A stretch of DNA of 5,781 bases, taken from contig JAEHCY010000350.1 in NCBI GenBank assembly GCA_016880695.1, positions 1 to 5,781 on the forward strand. Direction: 5' to 3'. Position numbers and translations under genes: made by a program. A model generated the notes under the pieces. That model was not told the DNA's origin and searched no databases. It was given only the letters and a program-made list of their open reading frames with translations. Below are positions 1-5,408 of the stretch, one piece after another; positions within the stretch are counted from its first letter, which is position 1, and each line of letters starts with the position of its first letter. Source of the stretch: Chromatiaceae bacterium. GTDB taxonomy: Bacteria > Pseudomonadota > Gammaproteobacteria > Chromatiales > Chromatiaceae.

Positions 1-1
1 C

Positions 2-262
2 GAAGCGAGGAGAACGGAAGAAGGGGGCTGGGAGCTGCACCTGATGTCGGGTGCCGAAATCTCGTCCGTTACGCTCTTGTCGGCGGGGTTCGTTGGTCAG
101 CGTTTTGCTGTGCTGAACTTCCAGACCGGTCGTCTGGGCCATCGAACCCTTGTACTCACTGCCGACAGCATCGATAGCGACAGTTTGCGCCGCCTGAGAT
201 TGCTGCGGACGACAACACAAACGGGATCCAGTGCCGCCACGACAAGCTCCCGCCCTAGATGA
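2..262 (+). CDS. C-terminal part of a YgfX/CptA-like protein (5' end outside window)
   Basis: This frame is open from the left edge to a TGA at 260-262, giving 86 visible residues. The first in-frame ATG is at 44, but the readable protein starts before it, so the gene very probably begins outside the window. Seen: a Trp-Glu-Leu segment near the start, then VTLLSAGFVGQRFAVLNF, a basic turn (HRTLVLTADSID) and a Leu/Arg-rich end (DSDSLRRLRLLRTTT). This pattern of a hydrophobic strand, VLNF, an LVL..DS.D turn and LRRLR resembles the soluble C-terminal half of the YgfX/CptA family (DUF1434). Those are small inner-membrane proteins with two N-terminal membrane helices, often encoded beside sdhE. 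The assignment is by memory of the family pattern, and the diagnostic membrane helices would lie off the left edge. It is unrelated in function to the nir operon and ends 51 bp before the dif site. Alternative: an unrelated hypothetical protein. Confidence 0.55.
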   Translation, partial: EARRTEEGGWELHLMSGAEISSVTLLSAGFVGQRFAVLNFQTGRLGHRTLVLTADSIDSDSLRRLRLLRTTTQTGSSAATTSSRPR

Positions 263-313
263 AAGGGGAGCTGGGGGGTATGTTCCCGCGAGGGGCGGTG
301 TTTCATATAGTGA

Positions 314-341
314 ATTTAACATAATATACATTATGCGTAAT
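314..341 (-). other. dif: dif-like XerC/XerD recombination site
   Basis: Read on the minus strand, this 28-bp segment matches the E. coli dif site (recalled from memory) at 25 of 28 positions. The 11-bp XerD arm (TTATGTTAAAT, + strand 314-324) and the 6-bp central region (TGTATA, 325-330) are identical. The XerC arm (ATTACGCATAA, 331-341) differs at three outer positions and keeps the inner CGCATAA. The inner arms form the inverted repeat CATAAT-ATAC-ATTATG. The segment is noncoding and clearly AT-richer than its surroundings. Established role: XerC and XerD, activated by FtsK, resolve chromosome dimers here, so the site marks the replication terminus. It could instead be a dif-like site of a plasmid or of an element that integrates with host Xer recombinases. 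No second copy is visible in the window. Confidence 0.9.
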
Positions 342-348
342 CGCCAGT

Positions 349-374
349 CAGATCAGAGCATCAGATCGGAGCAC
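349..374. repeat. Imperfect 13-bp tandem repeat beside dif
   Basis: Two adjacent 13-mers, CAGATCAGAGCAT (349-361) and CAGATCGGAGCAC (362-374), match at 11 of 13 positions. They begin 7 bp beyond the XerC arm of the dif site. No function is known to me. They may be an accessory protein-binding site or a chance duplication. Confidence 0.5.
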
Positions 375-469
375 CGGAACGCCGCAGCTTCAACTTCCAC
401 ACTTAAATAGGCAATCTCTCGAAGACGCACGGTACGAGATGGCGCCCCACGGGTCGAGCGTCCCCTGGG

Positions 470-483
470 TTGATGTCAATCAA
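470..483 (+). promoter_or_regulatory. FNR/ANR/DNR-family binding box upstream of nirC
   Basis: TTGATGTCAATCAA is an exact match to the palindromic consensus TTGAT-N4-ATCAA used by FNR-type regulators. Its centre (476.5) lies about 77 bp before the nirC start. For a class II site centred near -41.5, transcription would start near 518. A poor -10-like hexamer, TCTAAC (504-509, 4 of 6 to TATAAT), lies roughly where expected. In denitrifiers this box is used by FNR/ANR (oxygen sensing) and DNR/NNR (nitric oxide sensing). The sequence cannot tell which protein binds here. The inference is low-oxygen or NO-dependent transcription of the whole nirC-to-nirJ run. Confidence 0.85.
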
Positions 484-553
484 GGCAAAGCTGAGAATGC
501 GCATCTAACTTTGCCGAGTCTGAACGGCTTTGGTGGAAACCCTCTCTTAAAGA

Positions 554-919
554 ATGAAGATTTGCCCGGTCCGCCGGCACTGGATTACAACCCAACCGCA
601 TCTTCGGCGCGCGACCGGCGCCGTACTACTCGCGGTCTGGGCAAATTCTTTCGCATCGACTGGACCTGACTCCCAACGGCAATCCGAGTTGATGAACCTT
701 TTGATCCAGGATTGCGGCTCCTGCCATGGACTCACGTTCCGCGGGGGTCTCGGTCCTTCATTGCGGCCAGAAGCACTCCGAGACAAGCCTTCGGCGTTTC
801 TGGTTGCCACCATACTTTATGGGCGACCCGGAACGCCGATGCCGCCCTGGAAACCCTTCATGACCGAGGCCGAGGCCCTGTGGTTGGTCGAACGCCTGCG
901 CGCGGGAATCGCCCCATGA
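554..919 (+). CDS. nirC: NirC, small periplasmic c-type cytochrome of heme d1 biosynthesis
   Basis: This 121-residue protein carries one heme c site, CGSCH (Cys54, Cys57, His58). Met96 in the TPMPPW motif is the likely second axial ligand. Residues about 20-35 (ATGAVLLAVWANSFAS) form a hydrophobic segment after a basic stretch, fitting a Sec signal peptide cleaved near Ala34-Ser35. The mature part is about 86 residues. The ATG at 554 is the first possible start because a TAA closes the frame at 548-550. The ribosome site is weak (only AAAGA just upstream), and the N-terminal region before the hydrophobic core is unusually long, about 19 residues. In the family, NirC acts in the periplasm as a redox partner for late heme d1 steps, NirN being the best-supported partner. 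It is the first gene after the FNR box and overlaps nirF by 4 bp (ATGA). The conserved GLT..GGLGP and GRPGTPMPPW segments and the neighbours make NirC more likely than a generic cytochrome c. Confidence 0.9.
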   Translation: MKICPVRRHWITTQPHLRRATGAVLLAVWANSFASTGPDSQRQSELMNLLIQDCGSCHGLTFRGGLGPSLRPEALRDKPSAFLVATILYGRPGTPMPPWKPFMTEAEALWLVERLRAGIAP

Positions 920-2091
920 TCCTGACAAAACCTATTCTCCAGTTGTGGATGATGTTTGCCCTGTCTACGGCTTGGAGCGGCGATCTCCGGGGCACCGGCG
1001 ACCTGGGAATCGTCGTGGAACGGGCGCGAGGCTCGCTTCTGCTGATCGAGACAACCCGAAACGCGGCGATTGGCACCATCGAGGGTTTGGGCGACCTGTC
1101 ACACGCCTCCGCGGTTTTTTCCCGCGACGGGCGCTACGCGTATGTGTTCGGGCGTGACGGCGGTCTGAGCCGGGTCGACCTTCTGGAGCAAAAGGTAGTC
1201 AACCGCGTCGTGCAAGCGGGAAACAGCATCGGGGGGGCCATCTCCCAAGACGGTCGACTGGTGGCAGTGGCCAACTATGAGCCTGGCGGAGTGCGGGTGT
1301 TTGATGCCTCTACCCTCGCACCCGTCGCGGACATTCCGGCAACCTACGGGGAAGGCCGAACCTCCAAGGTGGTGGGACTGGTCGATGCGCCGGGTAACCG
1401 CTTCGTGTTTAGTCTCTGGGACGCGGGCGAGATCTGGGTCATCGACGTCAAGGACCCGGCAGTCCCCAGCGTGCGCAAGTTCCGCAACATCGGACAGCAG
1501 CCCTACGATGCCCTCATTACCCCCGACGGGCGCTACTACCTTGCAGGTCTATTCGGTGAGGAGGGCTTGGCTTTGCTCGATCTTTGGGACCTCGACAAGG
1601 GCGTCAAGCGCGTGCTCCCCGATTACGGCAAGGGCCAGGAGAAGCTGCCTGTCTACAAGATGCCCCACTTCGAGGGCTTCGCGGTAGCCGGCGATCGCGC
1701 TTACGTCCCTGCGGTGGGTCGCAATCAGGTCCTGGTGCTCAGCCTGCGAGATTGGTCCGAGGTAGGCCGTATCGACGTCCACGGGCAGCCGGTGTTCGTC
1801 ATAGCGCAACCCGGGGGGCGTCAGGTTTGGGTCAACTTTGCCTTCCCCGAGAACCACAAAGTTCAGGTCATCGACACCCAGTCGTTGCAGGTTGCCCACA
1901 CGCTTGAGCCGGGCAAGGGCGTGTTGCACATGGAGTTCGAGCCCCGGGGTGAGGAGGTTTGGGTCTCGGTGCGCGATGAGGACCGGGTGCGCGTCTACGA
2001 CACGGCAACCCTGGCACAGAAGGCCGAGCTTTCCGCGGACAAGCCCTCGGGCATCTTCCTGACCGCGCGCGCCCATCGTATCGGATTTTGA
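916..2091 (+). CDS. nirF: NirF, heme d1 biosynthesis beta-propeller protein
   Basis: This 391-residue protein starts at the ATG that overlaps the nirC stop. The frame stays open back to an ATG at 712, but that stretch lies inside nirC and reads as nonsense. The start at 916 gives a full-length NirF with a hydrophobic N-terminus (residues 1-21, ending LSTAWSG), read as a cleavable Sec signal. No lipobox cysteine is present, so it should be soluble and periplasmic rather than a lipoprotein. Family-typical segments are seen: DLSHASAVFSRDGRYAYVFGRDGG (residues 60-83, split here as a description of the DLSHAS and GRDGG ends), NSIGGAISQDG (103-113) and VANYEPGGVRVFD (118-130). Repeated strand units (GRYYLAGLFG, DRAYVPAVG, EEVWVSVRDEDRVRVYD) fit an eight-bladed propeller like the d1 domain of NirS. 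NirF lacks the cytochrome c domain of NirS and NirN, as here (no CxxCH). It acts on late d1 intermediates, and its exact reaction is less settled than that of NirJ or NirN. nirD starts 4 bp downstream. Confidence 0.93.
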   Translation: MILTKPILQLWMMFALSTAWSGDLRGTGDLGIVVERARGSLLLIETTRNAAIGTIEGLGDLSHASAVFSRDGRYAYVFGRDGGLSRVDLLEQKVVNRVVQAGNSIGGAISQDGRLVAVANYEPGGVRVFDASTLAPVADIPATYGEGRTSKVVGLVDAPGNRFVFSLWDAGEIWVIDVKDPAVPSVRKFRNIGQQPYDALITPDGRYYLAGLFGEEGLALLDLWDLDKGVKRVLPDYGKGQEKLPVYKMPHFEGFAVAGDRAYVPAVGRNQVLVLSLRDWSEVGRIDVHGQPVFVIAQPGGRQVWVNFAFPENHKVQVIDTQSLQVAHTLEPGKGVLHMEFEPRGEEVWVSVRDEDRVRVYDTATLAQKAELSADKPSGIFLTARAHRIGF

Positions 2092-2095
2092 CGGC

Positions 2096-2590
2096 ATGAG
2101 CGCAGCAGGGGCACCCAAGGGTAACAGCGGCCATCGAGCTTTGAATCAGCTTGAAAAGCGATTGCTGAACGACTTCCAGGATGGCTTTCCGCTCAGCCCC
2201 CGCCCCTTCGCAGTCATGGCTGAGCGCCTTGGTACCAGTGAACAAGCGGTGATCTCCGCCCTCGAGGGGTTGCAGCAGGACGGACTCGTCAGCCGGGTGG
2301 GTCCGGTGTTCCGGCCCAACCGGGTCGGGGCCAGCACGCTTGCCGCCATGAGTGTGCCTCCCGAGCGGCTCGATGCCGTGGCCGCCCTGGTGAGCAGCTT
2401 TCCGGAGGTCAACCACAACTACGAGCGCGAGCATGAGATCAACCTCTGGTTCGTGGCCACGGCCACCGACCGCGAGCGCTTGGCCGAGGTCCTAAGTGAG
2501 ATCGGTCGCCGTACTGACCTTGAGGTCTTGGACCTGCCGATGGTCGAGGACTACTTCATCAACCTGGGATTCCCCCTGCAATGGACCTGA
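2096..2590 (+). CDS. nirD: NirD, siroheme decarboxylase subunit
   Basis: This 164-residue protein belongs to the Lrp/AsnC-like siroheme decarboxylase family. Residues about 15-70 form a winged-helix-like segment (LNDFQDGFPLSPRPF, then SRVGPVFRPNRVGAS). A ferredoxin-like domain follows, with the motif NHNYEREHEINLWFV at 106-120 that marks the D/G (AhbB-like) type of subunit. In the family, D pairs with L, and the D, L, G and H proteins together remove the acetate carboxyls at C12 and C18 of siroheme to give 12,18-didecarboxysiroheme. Despite the fold they are enzymes, not known DNA-binding regulators. The protein is somewhat longer than a typical NirD because of about 12 extra residues at the N-terminus. 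The gene starts 4 bp after nirF with no strong ribosome site and overlaps nirL by 10 bp, so translation is probably coupled. The C-terminal LDLPMVEDYFINLGFPLQW favours NirD over NirG, whose end carries a FPKEREFYL-type motif. Confidence 0.9.
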   Translation: MSAAGAPKGNSGHRALNQLEKRLLNDFQDGFPLSPRPFAVMAERLGTSEQAVISALEGLQQDGLVSRVGPVFRPNRVGASTLAAMSVPPERLDAVAALVSSFPEVNHNYEREHEINLWFVATATDRERLAEVLSEIGRRTDLEVLDLPMVEDYFINLGFPLQWT

Positions 2591-3141
2591 GCCCCCACGC
2601 CGGGTTTGTGACCCCCGATCCGGCGGATCTGGCCCTTATCCTGTGCGTTCAGGATGGCCTTCCCCTGGTCGCCCGTCCCTTCGCGGCGGTCGGCGTCCAG
2701 ATCGGGCTGAGTGAAGACGAGGTATTGGCACGGCTGACGCGGTTGATCAAGATCGGCGATATTCGCCGGCTCGGGGTGGTGGTGCGCCACCATGAGCTCG
2801 GCTATCGGGCCAATGCCATGGTGGTGTGGAACATCCCCGATGCCCGGGTCACCGAGGTGGGGCGAAGCATCGGCCAGCAAACCTTCGTTACCCTTTGTTA
2901 TCGCCGGCCCCGCCGACCGCCCCGCTGGCCCTACAACCTGTTCTGCATGATTCATGGCCACGACCGCGATGAGGTGACCCGAAACCTCGATCACCTGGTC
3001 GAAACCTGCCATCTCGAGGCCATTCCCCACGCGATCCTGTTCAGCAAACGGCGTTTCAAACAGCGCGGTGCGCGCTACGGTGAGCCCATCGTTACCCCCC
3101 CGATCCGGCATGCCAACCCGCTCAGGCCGGCGGCCGGCTAA
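2581..3141 (+). CDS. nirL: NirL, siroheme decarboxylase subunit
   Basis: This 186-residue protein is of the second (AhbA-like) subunit type. A winged-helix-like N-terminal part (QDGLPLVARPFAAVG, residues 24-38; IRRLGVVVRHHELGYRANAM at 61-80) leads to the signature LCYRRPRRPPRWPYNLF (105-121) and MIHGHDR (123-129). It should pair with NirD to form the siroheme-decarboxylating unit of the cytoplasmic part of the pathway. The ATG at 2581 overlaps the end of nirD by 10 bp, which suggests translational coupling. A GTG at 2608 is a possible later start. The last 20 or so residues (YGEPIVTPPIRHANPLRPAAG region) extend past the usual end of the family and look like a disordered tail. They are encoded by DNA that also serves as the N-terminus of the next gene. 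L rather than H is assigned from its place after nirD and because the H type is found fused to G downstream. Confidence 0.87.
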   Translation: MDLSPHAGFVTPDPADLALILCVQDGLPLVARPFAAVGVQIGLSEDEVLARLTRLIKIGDIRRLGVVVRHHELGYRANAMVVWNIPDARVTEVGRSIGQQTFVTLCYRRPRRPPRWPYNLFCMIHGHDRDEVTRNLDHLVETCHLEAIPHAILFSKRRFKQRGARYGEPIVTPPIRHANPLRPAAG

Positions 3142-4132
3142 GGCTGTGTCCAACCCCAGTCCCCTCGCGCTTTCCCTTATCAACCGGCTTCAGGGCGGGT
3201 TCCCACTCGGCCCGCAACCCTTCGCCCAAGCGGCAACGGCGCTCGGGTGCGATCAAGACGTACTCATCGCCACCCTGGCTGAGCTGCTGAACCAGGGTTG
3301 GTTGACGCGCTTTGGCCCGCTGTTCAACGCCGAGCGCATGGGCGGTGGTCTGGTGCTGGCCGCCATGGCTGTGCCCGATGAGATGTTCGATGGGGTGGCC
3401 AGCAGGGTCAACCGCTTCCCGGAGGTGGCGCACAACTACCGGCGCGACCATCGGTTGAATCTGTGGTTCGTGCTGGCCACCGACTCCCCCGCGGCGATCG
3501 ATGAGACCCTGCACCGCATCGAGGCGGCCGCCGGGCTCCCCGTTTACAGCTTTCCGAAGGAGCGCGAGTTCTACCTCGGCCTGTGGCTGGAGATCGATGC
3601 AGATGGCGAACGCCACACCCGCTCCTTCTCCGAGCAACCGCTCGCCGCGCCGAAGCCCCTCGATGCCCTCGACCGGCGCATTGTTGCCGCCACTCAGGCA
3701 GGGCTGCCGCTGGTCGCGGAGCCCTGGCTGCAGGTGGCTCATCAGGTCGGTTGCAGCCGTGATCTGCTAAGCGAGCGGATACAGGCTATGCTGGCGAGCG
3801 GGGTGATTCGCCGCATCGGCGTGGTGCCCAATCATGTGCGCTTGGGTTTCCGCGGCAATGGCATGACGGTCTGGGACATCCCCGACGAGCGTTTGGACAC
3901 CGTCGGCAGGCGCATCGGTGAACTGGACTTCGTCAGTCATTGTTACTCCCGCCCCCGCCATCCACCGGATTGGCCTTACAATCTATTCGCCATGGTGCAT
4001 GGCACGGACCGGGCGCAGGTTGCGCGCAAGGTGGCCGAGATGGCGCATCTGATCGGGCCGGACAGCCGCGCCCACGATATCCTCTACAGTAGCGCAGTGC
4101 TAAAAAAGACCGGCCTGCGGCTGGTAGACTGA
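3110..4132 (+). CDS. nirGH: NirGH fusion, two siroheme decarboxylase subunits in one chain
   Basis: From the ATG at 3110 this encodes 340 residues with two complete family units. The G-type half (about 17-165) has INRLQGGFPLGPQPFA, then TRFGPLFNAERMGGG, the motif AHNYRRDHRLNLWFV (107-121) and FPKEREFYLGLWL (148-160). A polar linker follows at about 163-184. The H-type half (about 184-340) has LDRRIVAATQAGLPLV (187-202), RRIGVVPNHVRLGFRGNGM (234-252) and SHCYSRPRHPPDWPYNLF (276-293), ending LKKTGLRLVD. It should supply both partners of a G/H decarboxylase in a fixed 1:1 ratio. The start is uncertain: GTG 3068 and GTG 3146 are in the same frame. The 3110 ATG overlaps nirL by 32 bp; 3146 would begin 4 bp after the nirL stop and just before the conserved domain. 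None has a strong ribosome site. No stop or frameshift breaks the joint. Confidence 0.9.
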   Translation: MPTRSGRRPAKAVSNPSPLALSLINRLQGGFPLGPQPFAQAATALGCDQDVLIATLAELLNQGWLTRFGPLFNAERMGGGLVLAAMAVPDEMFDGVASRVNRFPEVAHNYRRDHRLNLWFVLATDSPAAIDETLHRIEAAAGLPVYSFPKEREFYLGLWLEIDADGERHTRSFSEQPLAAPKPLDALDRRIVAATQAGLPLVAEPWLQVAHQVGCSRDLLSERIQAMLASGVIRRIGVVPNHVRLGFRGNGMTVWDIPDERLDTVGRRIGELDFVSHCYSRPRHPPDWPYNLFAMVHGTDRAQVARKVAEMAHLIGPDSRAHDILYSSAVLKKTGLRLVD

Positions 4133-4166
4133 GTGCTAGCGCTTCCGCGCGAACGGAGCCCCGAGC

Positions 4167-5369
4167 ATGTTTCGCATCAGCCGCTATTTGCACGCCCTCA
4201 AGGCTCTCCCCGGTAAGACGGGGACACCCTCCCCCTCCCCGGTCCCTCCGACCGGTCCGGTGGTCATCTGGAACCTGGTGCGGCGCTGCAACCTCACCTG
4301 CCGGCACTGTTATGCGACCTCCGCCGACAAGGACTTCCCCGGTGAGCTCTCCACCCAACAGGTGCGGGAGACAATGGAGGATCTGCGCCGCTTCGGTGTC
4401 CCGGTGCTGATTCTCTCGGGGGGTGAGCCGCTGCTCCGCCCCGACCTCTTCGAGGTTTCCCGCTACGCCAAGGCACTCGGTTTCTATGTGGGATTGTCGA
4501 GCAATGGCACCCTGATCACCGAGGAGAAGCTCCCGGACCTGGTCGATGTGGGCTACGACTACGTGGGAATCAGCCTCGATGGCACCCGGGCCACCCACGA
4601 TCGATTTCGCCGCCGCGAGGGGGCCTTCGACGAGGCGTTGAGGGGCGTCCGACTCTGCCGTGATGCGGGCTTAAAGGTCGGTCTGCGCTTCACCCTGACC
4701 AAAGACAACGCGAGCGCCCTTCCCGCGCTGCTGCAACTGCTCGATGACGAGGACATCAGCAAGTTCTACCTCTCCCATCTCAACTACGCCGGGCGCGGCT
4801 TCAAAAACCGCAGCGATGACGCCCATCACCGCATCACCCGAGAGGCGATGGATCGGCTGTTCGCCCTGGTGTGGAAGGATGTGCAGAGCGGCCGCCAGCG
4901 GGAGTTCGTCACCGGCAACAACGATGCGGACGGCGCCTACCTGCTGCTCTGGGCCGAACGCCATCTGCCTGAGCACCTCGATCGGCTACGTGCGATGCTG
5001 CAACGCTGGGGCGGCAACGCCTCGGGGGTCAACATTGCCAATATCGACAACGAAGGACGGGTGCATCCCGATACCATGTGGTGGGACTACACACTCGGTA
5101 ACGTCAAGGAGCGCCCTTTCTCAGCCATCTGGCAGGACCTCTCCGACCCGCTCCTGGCCGGCCTAAAACAGAGTCCCCGGCCCCTCAAAGGGCGCTGCGC
5201 GGCCTGCCAGTTCCTCGCCATCTGCGGGGGCAACAGCCGCACACGGGCCTGGCGATTGACCGGGGATGCCTGGTCCGAGGACCCGGGTTGTTACCTCGAT
5301 GACCAGGAGATCGGCGTCGCGCCCGAGGCAACTTCCCCGCTGTTGCGCGCGGCCGCATTGGGCTGTTAG
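4167..5369 (+). CDS. nirJ: NirJ, radical SAM enzyme of heme d1 biosynthesis
   Basis: This 400-residue protein carries the radical SAM motif CNLTCRHC (Cys41, Cys45, Cys48: CX3CX2C) for the SAM-binding 4Fe-4S cluster. SGGEPLLRPDLF (84-95) and the strand ISLDGT (135-140) are also typical of the fold. The C-terminal part has Cys344, Cys347, Cys353 and Cys375 (CX2CX5CX21C), matching the auxiliary Fe-S cluster region of NirJ and related SPASM-type enzymes. NirJ acts in the cytoplasm on 12,18-didecarboxysiroheme, removing two propionate side chains on the way to the oxo groups of heme d1. Segments such as KFYLSHLNYAGRG (245-257) are family-specific. The ATG at 4167 has a GGAG 8 bp upstream (4155-4158). 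The gene follows nirGH after 34 bp, the widest gap in the operon. A Pro/Ser stretch (PSPSPVPP, 21-28) before the catalytic domain is encoded by overlapping KOPS-like octamers. It is probably the last gene of the operon. Confidence 0.95.
   Translation: MFRISRYLHALKALPGKTGTPSPSPVPPTGPVVIWNLVRRCNLTCRHCYATSADKDFPGELSTQQVRETMEDLRRFGVPVLILSGGEPLLRPDLFEVSRYAKALGFYVGLSSNGTLITEEKLPDLVDVGYDYVGISLDGTRATHDRFRRREGAFDEALRGVRLCRDAGLKVGLRFTLTKDNASALPALLQLLDDEDISKFYLSHLNYAGRGFKNRSDDAHHRITREAMDRLFALVWKDVQSGRQREFVTGNNDADGAYLLLWAERHLPEHLDRLRAMLQRWGGNASGVNIANIDNEGRVHPDTMWWDYTLGNVKERPFSAIWQDLSDPLLAGLKQSPRPLKGRCAACQFLAICGGNSRTRAWRLTGDAWSEDPGCYLDDQEIGVAPEATSPLLRAAALGC
4227..4240 (-). other. Two overlapping KOPS-like octamers (FtsK-orienting) pointing at dif
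   Basis: On the minus strand, 4234-4227 and 4240-4233 each read GGGGAGGG, an exact match to the KOPS consensus GGGNAGGG that orients FtsK translocation in E. coli. The minus-strand direction runs toward the dif site at 314-341, the permissive orientation for this side. The DNA also encodes PSPSP at nirJ residues 21-25. GC-rich DNA produces such octamers by chance, so function is inferred. Confidence 0.5.
4717..4724 (-). other. KOPS-like octamer pointing at dif
   Basis: The minus strand reads GGGAAGGG, an exact GGGNAGGG match, inside nirJ and directed toward dif. With the overlapping pair at 4227-4240 it makes three sites on the minus strand. By eye I find none on the plus strand of the window. 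Functional status is inferred. Confidence 0.45.
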
Positions 5370-5408
5370 GGTCGCCCACAACAGTGCATATTTCAATCGG
5401 AGGGAGTT

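Larger units (their letters stand above)
342..553. other. Noncoding region between dif and nirC
   Basis: I find no credible gene in these 212 bp on either strand. They hold an imperfect 13-bp tandem repeat next to dif and a perfect FNR/DNR-type box at 470-483. From 484 to 553 they form the probable promoter and untranslated leader of nirC. The short open frame on the plus strand starting at 439 runs through the FNR box and into nirC in another frame. Its product has no recognisable domain and it lacks a good ribosome site. Confidence 0.6.

Noticed and set aside
286..298. Short hairpin (CCGC/GCGG) after the left-edge gene as a possible terminator
   Set aside because: The stem is only 4 bp and is not followed by a T-run, so it is not a credible intrinsic terminator.
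389..409. Possible sigma70 promoter (TTCAAC and TTAAAT)
   Set aside because: The two hexamers are only about 8 bp apart, far from the usual 16-18 bp spacing.
439..669. Small plus-strand open frame of 76 codons
   Set aside because: It runs through the FNR box and the start of nirC, has no recognisable motif and no good ribosome site.
712..915. Upstream extension of the nirF frame to an ATG at 712
   Set aside because: This stretch lies inside nirC in another frame and reads as Arg/Pro-rich nonsense. The 916 start gives the expected NirF length and a signal peptide.
2096..4132. nirD, nirL and nirGH as Lrp/AsnC transcription regulators
   Set aside because: The fold is related, but the HNYxRxH..NLWF and CYxRP...WPYNLF signatures and the nirF/nirJ neighbours identify siroheme decarboxylase subunits.
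4133..4150. Near-palindrome around GCTAGC between nirGH and nirJ
   Set aside because: It is short and imperfect with no T-run, so neither a terminator nor an operator can be supported.
3122..4598. Long open frames on the minus strand (3122-3742 and 3933-4598)
   Set aside because: They lie opposite strongly conserved nirGH and nirJ domains. Their translations show no domain, and such frames are common opposite GC-rich genes.
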